Positions 1 to 8,062 of a DNA stretch of 64,000 nt are shown one piece after another. Made by a program: the position numbers and the translations under genes. The DNA comes from Bradyrhizobium cajani (GTDB taxonomy: Bacteria; Pseudomonadota; Alphaproteobacteria; Rhizobiales; Xanthobacteraceae): contig NZ_WQNE01000035.1 of assembly GCF_009759665.1 (NCBI RefSeq), forward strand, positions 1-64,000. The letters are read 5' to 3'. The notes under the pieces were generated by a model. The model had not been told where the DNA came from, made no database searches, and was given only the letters and a program-made list of their open reading frames with translations. Position 1 is the first letter of the stretch. Every line of letters starts with the position of its first letter.

Positions 1-1
1 C

Positions 2-76
2 GCCACGCCCGGCCGCGCCATCCCACGGCGCCACCCGGTTCTCGTCCGTGTTCGGGACAAGGAGACGCTGAGATGA
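2..76 (+). CDS. 3' end of an upstream gene, unidentified
   Basis: The first bases are open in more than one plus-strand frame. Frame 2 ends at a TGA (74-76) that overlaps the next ATG as ATGA, has high third-position GC, and reads out to a C-terminus of ...RDKETLR. Frame 3 ends at a TGA at 69-71. Either could be the tail of the preceding gene. From the nature of the next gene I expect the N-terminal half of the same split molybdenum hydroxylase subunit, but too little is present to show this. Confidence 0.3.
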   Translation, partial: ATPGRAIPRRHPVLVRVRDKETLR

Positions 77-1095
77 CCAGGCATCGCGGACGCGGCATGG
101 CGTCGATCAACTATCCCATCGGCATGAACCTCGGCGGCGATCCGAGCCAGGCGCTGGTTCACTCCAATCCCAGCGGGAAGTTCACGGTGGCGCTGTCATC
201 GATCGATCTCGGCCAGGGCATGAAATCGGTGACGCGGCAGATCTGCGCCGAGACGCTCGGTGTGCCGGTCGAGGATGTCTATGTCGACACGGCGGATTCC
301 GATACCGGCCCGCACTGCATGGGCTCGTTCGCTTCGCGCGGCACACATCGCGTCGGCAACGCGGTCATGGCCGCCGCGCGGGAAGCGCGCGGCGTGATGA
401 TGGAGGCCGCTGCCGAGGAGCTGGAGGTCAACGCCGCCGATCTCGATACTGACGGGCGCGGCAACATCCATGTCAAGGGCGCGCCGCATCGCTCGATCTC
501 GACCAAGGATGTCGCGATCGCCGCGCAGTTCAAGCAAGGCAAGACCATCTCCGGCCGCGGCATCTTCCTGGTCCCGCTCTCCGACGTCGATCCTGAGACC
601 GGCGAGATGTCGCCGGCAACCTGTTACGCGCATGCCTGCCTCGTGGCCGAGGTCGAGGTTGACGACGAGACCGGCGAGGTCGCGATGGTCCGGATGGACT
701 CCGCCTATGAGCTCGGCCGCGCGCTCAACCCGCGGCTCGTCGAGCAGCAGCTGGTCGGCGGCGCCTGGATGGGCGTCAGCCACGCGCTCTACGAGACGCC
801 GGAGCCCTATTACCCCGACCCCAGCCACGGGCCCCGCGACTTCGTCGAATATCTCATGCCCGGCCCCGGCGACATCTGTCCGCACGATATCGCGGTGCTG
901 GAACGTCCGGCACCCGATGGACCCTTCGGGGCCAAGGGCCCCGGCGAGATGTGCGCCAACCCGGTGCTGCCGGCCGTCGCCAATGCGATCTTCAACGCGG
1001 TCGGCGTCCGCATCGACGAGCTGCCGATCACCCCCGAAAAGGTGCTGCGCGCGATCAAGGCCCAGGGCGGCGCACGGCCGCAGGCGCGGCGCTAG
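73..1095 (+). CDS. Molybdenum hydroxylase, molybdopterin-binding C-terminal half (split large subunit)
   Basis: This 340-residue protein matches only the second half of xanthine dehydrogenase/CO dehydrogenase-type large subunits (the second MoCo-binding domain). It has the DLGQGM loop near residue 50 and the GAKGPGE motif, whose Glu292 is the catalytic base of the family. Full-length relatives are about 750-1000 residues. An AAGGAG at 58-63 sits 9 bases before the ATG, so this is a true gene start and not an internal methionine; the N-terminal half must be a separate gene off the left edge. The CoxD- and CoxE-like genes follow directly, as in molybdenum hydroxylase operons. The substrate cannot be told from sequence. 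Confidence 0.8.
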   Translation: MTRHRGRGMASINYPIGMNLGGDPSQALVHSNPSGKFTVALSSIDLGQGMKSVTRQICAETLGVPVEDVYVDTADSDTGPHCMGSFASRGTHRVGNAVMAAAREARGVMMEAAAEELEVNAADLDTDGRGNIHVKGAPHRSISTKDVAIAAQFKQGKTISGRGIFLVPLSDVDPETGEMSPATCYAHACLVAEVEVDDETGEVAMVRMDSAYELGRALNPRLVEQQLVGGAWMGVSHALYETPEPYYPDPSHGPRDFVEYLMPGPGDICPHDIAVLERPAPDGPFGAKGPGEMCANPVLPAVANAIFNAVGVRIDELPITPEKVLRAIKAQGGARPQARR

Positions 1096-1105
1096 AGGAT
1101 CGACC

Positions 1106-1987
1106 GTGGCGGTTCGCGGCAACATCGTCGGCATCGACAGCCCCGAGGCGCTGGAGAAGGCGCTGCGCGCGGCCTATTACCTCGCCGACGAGGGCCTTGC
1201 GACCGCAGCCTATCTCGGCCTGGCACTCGGCAAGCCGCTGCTGCTGGAAGGAGCGCCGGGCGTCGGCAAGACGGAGGCCGCGAAGGCGACCGCCGCCGTG
1301 CTCGGCCGCCGGCTCATTCGCCTGCAATGCTACGAGGGCATCGACGCATCCGCCGCGCTCTACGAGTGGAACTACCCGCGCCAGATGCTCGCGATCCGCC
1401 AGGCCGGCGACGAGAGCATCGACATCTATGGCGAGACGTTCCTGATCGAGCGGCCCATGCTGGCAGCGCTCCGCGCGCCCGACTCCACCGTGCTGCTGAT
1501 CGACGAAATCGACCGCGCCGACCAGGAGTTCGAAGCCTTCCTGCTCGAATTCCTCTCCGACTTCCAGATCTCCATTCCCGAGCGCGGCACGGTTCGCGCG
1601 GCGGAACGCCCCGTGGTCGTGCTGACATCGAACCGGACGCGCGACCTGCACGAAGCCTTGCGCCGCCGCTGTGTCTATCACTGGATCGACTATCCCACGG
1701 CCGAGCGTGAGGCGCGGATCATCATGATGCGGGCGTCCAGCGTTGCGGAGGCTACGGCGCGCGCCGTCGTCGCAGCCGTCGAGAAATTGCGCCGCGAACC
1801 GTTGAGCAAGGCGCCTGGGATTGCCGAGGCCGTTGACTGGGCCGAGGCAGCGACGCTGCTGCACAAGGGCGGCGCGCGCTGGCCGGACGCGTTCAAGCGC
1901 TCGATCGGCGTGGCGCTGAAGGACGAGGAGGACCTGCATTTCATCTCGCCGCGGCTCGACGCGCTGCTTGCGGAGGCGACCGCATGA
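1106..1987 (+). CDS. MoxR/CoxD-type AAA+ ATPase
   Basis: A 293-residue MoxR-family ATPase. Walker A is GAPGVGKTE (about residues 49-57), Walker B is LLIDEID (about 130-136), and a sensor-1-like VVVLTSNRT follows. In CO dehydrogenase operons the homologue CoxD is a chaperone that helps build the sulfur-containing Mo/Cu site; a similar maturation role for the neighbouring hydroxylase is inferred. The start is the GTG at 1106, with AGAGG 8 bases upstream and just after the previous stop; the frame is open much further upstream but that part lies inside the previous gene. The end overlaps the next gene as ATGA, suggesting translational coupling. Confidence 0.88.
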   Translation: MAVRGNIVGIDSPEALEKALRAAYYLADEGLATAAYLGLALGKPLLLEGAPGVGKTEAAKATAAVLGRRLIRLQCYEGIDASAALYEWNYPRQMLAIRQAGDESIDIYGETFLIERPMLAALRAPDSTVLLIDEIDRADQEFEAFLLEFLSDFQISIPERGTVRAAERPVVVLTSNRTRDLHEALRRRCVYHWIDYPTAEREARIIMMRASSVAEATARAVVAAVEKLRREPLSKAPGIAEAVDWAEAATLLHKGGARWPDAFKRSIGVALKDEEDLHFISPRLDALLAEATA

Positions 1988-3105
1988 GCACCGAGCCGCA
2001 GCTTCCGCGAGCCGCGCGCATCTTCGTCTCCTTCGTCGCACTCATGCGCGCGAATGGATTTTCCGTCGCGCCGGAGCAGACAACTGCGTTCCTCGCCGCG
2101 ATCGAGCTGCTCGGCCCTCGCAATCTCGACGATATTCGTCAAGCGGCGCTGGCGACGCTCGCGCCGCCGCCGGAGCGGCGCGCGACATTTGACCGGTTGT
2201 TCGATCTGCATTTCCGCGGCAGCGAGGCGATCGAGCGCGACGATGACGGCGAGGACGACGAGACCGTTCGGCTCCAGGAGGAGGGTCGCGGCGACGAGGA
2301 GCCGCTGTCCTCCGACGAGGCCAGCGAATCGGGCCTCACCGCGACGCGAACCGAGGCCCTGGTCGAGCGCCGCTTCGCAGCCGCCTCCACCACCGACGCG
2401 CTGCGCCGTCTGGCGCGCGAGGCGCCACGGCGCCTGCCGAAACGGCGCGGCCACCGCCGCATGCGCGCGCGCCGCGGTCCCTTTGCGGATCTGCGCCGCA
2501 CCCTGCGCGACAGCATACGCAGCGACGGCGAGATCTTGCGGTTGGGTCACCTGAAGCGGCGGCAGCGCCCGCGAAAGCTGCTGCTGCTGATCGACGTGTC
2601 GGGTTCGATGAAGAGCCGGACCGAGGAGAACATGAAGCTCGCGCATGCGCTGGCGCAGGCGGCGCCAAGCGTCGAGGTCTTCACCTTCGGCACGCGGCTG
2701 ACGCGCGTCACCCGCCCCCTACGGCTGAAACGCCGCGAGCAGGCGCTGAATGCGGCCGCCCACCTCGTCAGCGACTGGGATGGCGGCACGAGGATCGGCG
2801 ATGCGCTCCAGGCATTCCTCGCGGTGCCGCGGTTCGGCGGCTATGCCCGCGGTGCCGCCGTGGTCATCGTCTCCGACGGGTTAGAGCGCGGCGAACCCGA
2901 CGCACTTCGCGACGCGGTCGCAAAATTGGCGCGACGGGCCTGGCGCTTGAGCTGGCTGACGCCGCTCGCAACAAGCCCCGCCTTCCGCCCGCAGACGGAA
3001 GCGCTCATCGCCATCGCGCGCTTCGTCGATGATCTCGTGGATGGCGGTTCGAGCGCGTCGATCGTGGCGCACATTCTGGCGTTGGGACGAAGGAGAGCGG
3101 CGTGA
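1984..3105 (+). CDS. CoxE-like von Willebrand factor A domain protein
   Basis: A 373-residue protein with an acidic, low-complexity middle (about 80-120), a very basic stretch (about 145-175) and a C-terminal VWA domain. The MIDAS motif DVSGS is at residues 204-208. The layout matches CoxE, the usual partner of the CoxD MoxR ATPase; MoxR-VWA pairs act together as metal-enzyme maturation chaperones. It overlaps the ATPase gene by ATGA and the next gene by GTGA, so the four genes from the Mo-binding subunit onward form a tightly coupled operon. The client enzyme is inferred from position only. Confidence 0.88.
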   Translation: MSTEPQLPRAARIFVSFVALMRANGFSVAPEQTTAFLAAIELLGPRNLDDIRQAALATLAPPPERRATFDRLFDLHFRGSEAIERDDDGEDDETVRLQEEGRGDEEPLSSDEASESGLTATRTEALVERRFAAASTTDALRRLAREAPRRLPKRRGHRRMRARRGPFADLRRTLRDSIRSDGEILRLGHLKRRQRPRKLLLLIDVSGSMKSRTEENMKLAHALAQAAPSVEVFTFGTRLTRVTRPLRLKRREQALNAAAHLVSDWDGGTRIGDALQAFLAVPRFGGYARGAAVVIVSDGLERGEPDALRDAVAKLARRAWRLSWLTPLATSPAFRPQTEALIAIARFVDDLVDGGSSASIVAHILALGRRRAA

Positions 3106-3986
3106 CCGATATTGTCGACGGCCATCATCACATCTGGCGGCAGGCCGACCTGCCCTGGCTGATCGGTCCGATGCAGCCCCGGATCTTCGGTCCCTACGAG
3201 CCGATCCGGCGCGATTATCCGATCCGGGAATATCTCGACGATCTCAGGGGTACCGGTGTCATCCGCTCGGTCTATGTCCAGACCAACTGGGCCAACGACC
3301 GTTTCGAGGACGAGGCCGCCTGGGTGCAGCGGACCGCCGACGAGCACGGCTGGCCGCATGCGATCGTCGCCTATGCCAACTTTGCCGTCGAGGATGTCCG
3401 GCCGCAGCTCGATCGTCTCAAGCGCTATCCGCTCGTGTGCGGCGTGCGCATGCAGCTGCATTGGCACGACAACCCGCTCTACCGCTTCGCGGCCCGACCG
3501 GATCTCTGCGCCGATCAAGCGATCCGCCGCAACGTCGCGTATCTCGCAGACTATGGCTGGAGCTTCGATTTGCAGGTGTTCACCCCGCAAATGCCGGATG
3601 CCGCAGCGCTTGCCGAAGCCTGTCCCAAGGTGACCTTCATCCTTCAGCATGCCGGCATGTTGGAAGACCTCTCGCCGGCAGGCCGCGCCGCCTGGCGCGC
3701 CGGGATGGCCCGGCTCGCCGCCTGTCCGAACGTGGTGTCAAAACTCTCCGGGCTCGGCACCTTCATCCATCGCAACGATCCCGCACACATCGCCGCGGTG
3801 CTCGCCGACACCGTTGCGATCTTCGGTGCCGAGCGCTGCCTGTTCGGCTCCAATTTCCCGATCGAGAAGTTGTGGACCAGCTATCGCGAGCTCGTCGACG
3901 CCCTTCGCGCAGCCGCCGCGCCGCTGACGGCCGAACAGCAGGCTGCGATCTTCAGGGGCACCGCGACACGCGTCTATCGAGTTTGA
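3102..3986 (+). CDS. Amidohydrolase family protein (TIM-barrel, dicarboxylate lactonase-like)
   Basis: A 294-residue metal-dependent hydrolase of the amidohydrolase_2 group, which includes 2-pyrone-4,6-dicarboxylate lactonase and fuconolactonase-like enzymes. The N-terminal DGHHHIW motif supplies the family's metal-binding histidines, an ILQHAG segment lies mid-protein, and FGSNFPIEK near the C-terminus carries the expected late-barrel signature. Translation starts at a GTG that overlaps the preceding VWA gene as GTGA. With a lactonase, a gluconolactonase-like domain and a reductase downstream, hydrolysis of a lactone or cyclic ester produced after hydroxylation is plausible, but the substrate is not identified. 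Confidence 0.82.
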   Translation: MTDIVDGHHHIWRQADLPWLIGPMQPRIFGPYEPIRRDYPIREYLDDLRGTGVIRSVYVQTNWANDRFEDEAAWVQRTADEHGWPHAIVAYANFAVEDVRPQLDRLKRYPLVCGVRMQLHWHDNPLYRFAARPDLCADQAIRRNVAYLADYGWSFDLQVFTPQMPDAAALAEACPKVTFILQHAGMLEDLSPAGRAAWRAGMARLAACPNVVSKLSGLGTFIHRNDPAHIAAVLADTVAIFGAERCLFGSNFPIEKLWTSYRELVDALRAAAAPLTAEQQAAIFRGTATRVYRV

Positions 3987-4017
3987 CAGACAGGAAGCAA
4001 AACAGGGAGGCCAACGA

Positions 4018-4866
4018 ATGGCGCTGGAGATCAAGATCCTGGACTATGGCGATATCGAGCTGGAATCGAGCTTTCTGGTGCTCGGCCGCGACTGCGGCCG
4101 CACCCGCCGCGTCCTCACGCTCGGGTTCCTGATCCTCGGCGGCCCCTACCCGGTCGTGGTCGACACCGGTTACCGCTCCAACCAGATCATGGAGACGCTG
4201 GGCATGCGGGGGCTCCAGTACCACGAGAACATGATCGAGAACCAGCTCGCCCGCCACGGCGTGCGCATGGGCGACGTCCGTTTCGTCTGCCACACCCATT
4301 TGCACATCGACCACGCCGGCAAGGACGATCTCTTTCCGATGAACACGACCGTTGTGCTCAACCGCAAGGAGCTCGAATATTCCGTCTCCGGCCTGATGCA
4401 TCCGCAATATCCGGCGCCCGACATCAAGCACCTGATCGACCGCCTGCACACCAAGAGCGCGCTGCGCTTTCTGGATCTCGAGATCACCGGCCCGATCGAG
4501 CTGATGCCCGGCGTCTACTGTGATGCCGCCAATGCCCACACCGAAGGTTCGATGAACATCATCGTCCACACCGCCGACGGCATCGCGACGATCTGTGGCG
4601 ACGTGATCTATGATTTCAACGACCAGATCGTGACGCCCTTCAACGAGATCCACGATTGGGAGCCACGTACGACCGGCAACCACGGCACCAGCAAGCGCGC
4701 GGAGAAGGCGGCGATCAAGAAGCTGCTCAGCAATTCGCGCTACCTGCTGCCGGTGCATGACCGCCCCGCCAAGATCGAGGGTGGCCACGTCGTCGGCCGG
4801 TTGCACGACCAGGTCCCCGGACCAATCGTGCAGTCCCTGCCCCAGCGCAACTGGTTCCCGGCGTGA
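4018..4866 (+). CDS. Metallo-beta-lactamase fold, N-acyl homoserine lactonase-like
   Basis: A 282-residue MBL-fold hydrolase. The dinuclear-zinc motif HLHIDH is at residues 94-99, with further ligand candidates in NAHTEGS and the ICGD segment. Length and layout fit the AttM/AiiA lactonase family that opens N-acyl homoserine lactones or other gamma-lactones. It starts 31 bases after the amidohydrolase, preceded by GGGAGG. Because it sits inside a catabolic operon beside a gluconolactonase-like domain, it may act on a pathway lactone and not on quorum-sensing signals; sequence alone cannot decide. Confidence 0.82.
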   Translation: MALEIKILDYGDIELESSFLVLGRDCGRTRRVLTLGFLILGGPYPVVVDTGYRSNQIMETLGMRGLQYHENMIENQLARHGVRMGDVRFVCHTHLHIDHAGKDDLFPMNTTVVLNRKELEYSVSGLMHPQYPAPDIKHLIDRLHTKSALRFLDLEITGPIELMPGVYCDAANAHTEGSMNIIVHTADGIATICGDVIYDFNDQIVTPFNEIHDWEPRTTGNHGTSKRAEKAAIKKLLSNSRYLLPVHDRPAKIEGGHVVGRLHDQVPGPIVQSLPQRNWFPA

Positions 4867-4897
4867 GGCCTTTTGTCTGCGCATGAAGGATCGACCG

Positions 4898-6469
4898 ATG
4901 ACGCACGTCACTCTGCGCTCCGATTTCGAAACCCTGATCGACCCGTATGCGCCCGTCGCGCAGATCGGCACCGGATTCGACTTCACGGAGGGGCCGATCT
5001 GGCATCCGGTCGACCACTATCTCCTGTTCTCGGATATGCCCGCCGACGTGCGGCGGCGCTGGGATGCCCGGCGCGGCGTCGTGGAGGTCAAGCGTCCCTC
5101 GAACAAGTGCAACGGCATGACCTACGATGCCGAGCTCAATCTGATCGTCTGCGAGCACGCGACGTCGTCACTGATCCGCGAACGTCCGGACGGACGGCGC
5201 GAAGTGCTCGCCTCGCATTTCGCCGGCCAGGAGCTCAACAGCCCCAATGACGTCTGCGTTCACTCATCCGGCGCGATCTATTTCTCGGATCCCTGGTATG
5301 GCCGTATGCCGGTCTATGGCGTCGAGCGGCCGCGCCAGCTCGGCTTCCAGGGCGTCTATCGCGTCGTGCCCGGCGGCGAACCGAAGCTGGTCGTCGATCG
5401 CAACCTGTTCGACCAGCCGAACGGGCTGTGCTTCTCCCCGGACGAGAGGCTGATCTATGTCAACGACACCGTGCAGGCGCTGATCCGCGTCTTCGACGTC
5501 GATGCGGATGGATCGTTCGCCAATCCGCGCGTGTTCGCAAGCGGCATCCGCTCCGAGCTCGAGCCAGGTCTGCCCGACGGCATGAAGTGCGACCAGCACG
5601 GCAATGTCTGGGTCACCGCGCCCGGCGGCGTCTGGGTCTATTCGCCGCGCGGCGAGCTGCTCGGCAAGGTCCGCGCGCCCGAGCTCGTCGCCAACCTCGC
5701 CTGGGGCGGTCCGGACTTCCGCACGCTGTATCTGACCTCGACCCATTCGGTGTACGCAATCCCGACCAAGGTCGGCCCGCGGCATGAGCCCTATATGAGC
5801 GGCCGGCGCAGCGGCGGCGCCAGCGCGAGTGCCGCGCCCGCGGCGCCGATCCTCGCCGAAGGCGAGATGCGGCTCGATCCCCGGCGTTGTGCCATGATCA
5901 TCCAGGACCTCCAGAACGACGTCATCATGGACGGCGGCGCGTTTTCCGATTCCGGCGCGCCGGGTCATGCGAAGCAACAGCATGTCGTCGAGAACGTCCG
6001 CCGCCTTGCGGAGACGGCTCGCGCGCGTGGCGTCGCCATCATCCATGTCTGGTTCGTCGTCGAGCCTGGCGCGCCCGGCGTGACGCTGAATGCGCCGTTG
6101 TTCGAGGGACTGGTCGACAGCAAGGCGATGGTGCGCGGAAGCTGGGGTGCGGCGCCCGTGTCCGGGCTCGAACCGCGGCCCGGCGATTTCATTGTCGAGA
6201 AGATGCGCATGAGCGCCTGGGAGGGCACGCGGCTGGAGACGATCCTGAAGGCGACAGGGCGCGACATGATCATCAATACCGGCGCCTGGACCAACATGTC
6301 GGTCGAGCACACCGCGCGAACGGGCGCGGACAAGGGCTACTTCATGATCGTGCCCGAGGATTGCTGCTCGACCATGAACGCCGACTGGCACAACGCCTCG
6401 ATCAATTTCGCCATGCAAAACGTCGCGGTCGTGACCAGGGCAGACGCCGTTATCAGAGCACTGGGATGA
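4898..6469 (+). CDS. SMP-30/gluconolactonase fused to isochorismatase-like hydrolase
   Basis: A 523-residue two-domain protein. Residues 1-295 are an SMP-30/gluconolactonase beta-propeller with likely metal ligands Glu31 (TEGP), Asn117 (SPND), Asn175 (QPNG) and Asp227 (LPDG). A Gly/Ala/Pro linker (about 305-318) leads to an isochorismatase-like (cysteine hydrolase) domain at about 328-523. That domain keeps the triad Asp (Asp337 in QDLQND) and Lys (Lys435), but the TNxCV motif reads TNMSV, so Ser468 sits where the nucleophilic Cys is expected. The ATG at 4898 has AAGGA 7 bases upstream; an in-frame ATG at 4883 is a weaker choice. Roles in lactone opening plus a second hydrolysis are inferred; the lost Cys makes ordinary amidase chemistry doubtful. 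Confidence 0.85.
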   Translation: MTHVTLRSDFETLIDPYAPVAQIGTGFDFTEGPIWHPVDHYLLFSDMPADVRRRWDARRGVVEVKRPSNKCNGMTYDAELNLIVCEHATSSLIRERPDGRREVLASHFAGQELNSPNDVCVHSSGAIYFSDPWYGRMPVYGVERPRQLGFQGVYRVVPGGEPKLVVDRNLFDQPNGLCFSPDERLIYVNDTVQALIRVFDVDADGSFANPRVFASGIRSELEPGLPDGMKCDQHGNVWVTAPGGVWVYSPRGELLGKVRAPELVANLAWGGPDFRTLYLTSTHSVYAIPTKVGPRHEPYMSGRRSGGASASAAPAAPILAEGEMRLDPRRCAMIIQDLQNDVIMDGGAFSDSGAPGHAKQQHVVENVRRLAETARARGVAIIHVWFVVEPGAPGVTLNAPLFEGLVDSKAMVRGSWGAAPVSGLEPRPGDFIVEKMRMSAWEGTRLETILKATGRDMIINTGAWTNMSVEHTARTGADKGYFMIVPEDCCSTMNADWHNASINFAMQNVAVVTRADAVIRALG

Positions 6470-6475
6470 CGGACG

Positions 6476-7102
6476 GTGCCGAAGCTCCTGCATTTGTCCT
6501 GCTCGCCGCGTCCCGACTCCTTCTCGAGCGAAGGGGCACGCGCCTTCCTTGACGGCTTCCGCCTCGCGCATCCCGATTGGGACCTCGACGTCATGGACAT
6601 CTGGCACGAGCGGATGCCGGAGTTCGCCGGCCCCATCGTCGAGGCCAAGTACGCCCGCATGAAGGGACAGCCCTTCAACGATCCGCAGCGCAGCAGCTTT
6701 GCCGAGGCCGAACGCATGGCGATTCGCCTCTCGCTCGCCGATCGGGTGTTGATCTCGACGCCGATGTGGAATTTCGGCATTCCCTACAAGCTCAAGCAGT
6801 GGCTCGACATCATCGTTCAGCCCGGGCTCACCTTCCGGTTCGACCCGTCGCAGGGATATTTCCCGCTGTTGAACGACCGCCCGACGCTGGTGATCCTCGC
6901 CAGCGGCAGCGATTTCATCACCGGGATGAATCGCGGCCGCATCGACATGGCCACGCCCTACCTCCGCGAGATCCTTCGCTTCATCGGTATCAACGACGTC
7001 CGGTTCGCACTGATCGGACCCACCACCGGACCGCAGCAAGCCATCGAGGCAGCCCGCGAAAGCGCGCATCGACGCCTCGTCGCACTAGCTGCAAATTTCT
7101 GA
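6476..7102 (+). CDS. FMN-dependent NADH-azoreductase / flavodoxin-fold quinone reductase
   Basis: A 208-residue AzoR/NQO1-type flavodoxin-fold protein. The N-terminal HLSCSPRPDSFS phosphate loop, the STPMWNFGIPYKLKQWLD segment and the mid-protein ASGSDF stretch are characteristic of FMN-binding azoreductases that reduce quinones or azo dyes by two-electron transfer. It starts with GTG six bases after the stop of the fusion gene and is probably the last gene of this operon. Reduction of a quinoid intermediate would fit a catabolic operon, but this is inferred. Confidence 0.85.
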   Translation: MPKLLHLSCSPRPDSFSSEGARAFLDGFRLAHPDWDLDVMDIWHERMPEFAGPIVEAKYARMKGQPFNDPQRSSFAEAERMAIRLSLADRVLISTPMWNFGIPYKLKQWLDIIVQPGLTFRFDPSQGYFPLLNDRPTLVILASGSDFITGMNRGRIDMATPYLREILRFIGINDVRFALIGPTTGPQQAIEAARESAHRRLVALAANF

Positions 7103-7166
7103 TGTGCTGTTCGCTCGCAAAAGCCGGAATGCGTTGATCCGACGTCGGGACGCGTGACCAGCGGCG

Positions 7167-7343
7167 TCATCGCTGGGCGCAGCAGTCCACAAGCAGCTCC
7201 CAGATGCGCCGAGCTTCGTCCCGCCGGCGGCTTTCCAGCGTCTTCTCCGTGTTCGACTGCGAGGAGGACGCCGTGGCTGCGAGCGGCTCACGCGGCACGA
7301 TCCATCGCTGCGAGATCGGATCGTACCATTTTCCAATGTTCAT
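7167..7343 (-). CDS. Small hypothetical protein (58 aa)
   Basis: A short protein beginning MNIGKWYDPIS, followed by a polar, Arg/Glu-rich C-terminal half. The regular amino-acid make-up (a WYDP...RWIVP core and a helical tail) looks like a real rhizobial small protein and not a shadow frame, since the opposite strand has no gene. I chose the ATG at 7343; an in-frame GTG lies three codons upstream. No function recognised. Confidence 0.5.
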   Translation of the reverse strand: MNIGKWYDPISQRWIVPREPLAATASSSQSNTEKTLESRRRDEARRIWELLVDCCAQR

Positions 7344-7458
7344 TTCGGTCACGGCGATCGACTCCGTAGTTCACCGACGCGAACCGCGCCGGCCGAACCG
7401 TCTACGCCTCGCGTCATGTGCCAACCAGAAACCGACGCGAACGTTCCTGGCCGCGGCC

Positions 7459-7653
7459 TCAGGCCGGCCCCGCCGGATGAAACGTTCGCGGATGTCGCTC
7501 GTGCAGCAACCGTGCGAGCTCCTCACGTTCCGTCGCCCGTCCCTTCATGGCCGTCTCGAACAGGGCTTCCTGGATGTCGCGAGGCATGTCGCCCCACACC
7601 TCTATCGCTGCTCGTCCGAGCAGGTTGGCAAGGTGTTCAACTCCATCGCTCAT
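7459..7653 (-). CDS. Small hypothetical protein (64 aa)
   Basis: A 64-residue, mostly helical acidic/basic protein (MSDGVEHLANLLGRAAIEVW...). The ATG is preceded by a clear AGGAG six bases upstream, which strongly supports it as a real gene. No transmembrane segment or Cys/His motif is visible and I do not recognise the family. It sits alone between the catabolic operon and the helicase gene. Confidence 0.6.
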   Translation of the reverse strand: MSDGVEHLANLLGRAAIEVWGDMPRDIQEALFETAMKGRATEREELARLLHERHPRTFHPAGPA

Positions 7654-8062
7654 TCGGCTCTCCTGATCTGCGCACGACTATGGAACAGCTGCCGCCGGGC
7701 TGCGTTCCAGTCGCATCATTGTGAAAGGAGGCGTCATTTACGGGTCTCTTCGCCAAGGACGTCGACAAGGGACGTCAAGCCGATGGTTTCTGCACCCGGC
7801 GGCAACAGGAACATAGGCCGATCGGCTGCGTTCGACCAGACGGGGCATCAGTCGCGAGACCACGCAGATGAAGTTCACGGCCGGCGCCGGCATTGCCGGG
7901 CAGCCCGGCAGCAAGAGCGGCCCGGCCGCCAAGCGCCCCGAAACTCGCTGATCGAACACGCGCGTGATCCCGTCGATCGAGGAAACTCGATCAGGTCCTC
8001 AACACGATCGCTGATATCCGTCGCGGCGAATGCCGACGACAGGCGACCAGGCTGAATGACCT
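7654..8062. other. Gene-poor interval (about 0.4 kb)
   Basis: No convincing gene is seen between the 64-aa hypothetical gene and the end of the helicase gene. Open frames here have mixed codon use and no recognisable protein. One 63-codon minus-strand frame begins in an ATGA overlap with the helicase stop, but its third-position GC is low for this genome. The minus-strand side just upstream of 7653 should hold the promoter of the 64-aa gene. Confidence 0.5.

Noticed and set aside
470..1105. Upstream extension of the MoxR ATPase frame
   Set aside because: It lies wholly within the Mo-binding subunit gene in another frame; the GTG at 1106 has a ribosome site and gives the normal family length.
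4018..4866. Reading the lactonase as a quorum-quenching defence gene
   Set aside because: The fold and zinc motif fit AHL lactonases, but its place inside a catabolic operon with other lactone hydrolases makes a metabolic substrate at least as likely.
5264..7069. Long minus-strand open frame (601 codons) opposite the fusion and azoreductase genes
   Set aside because: No recognisable protein; the plus strand encodes well-conserved domains with ribosome sites. Antisense shadow.
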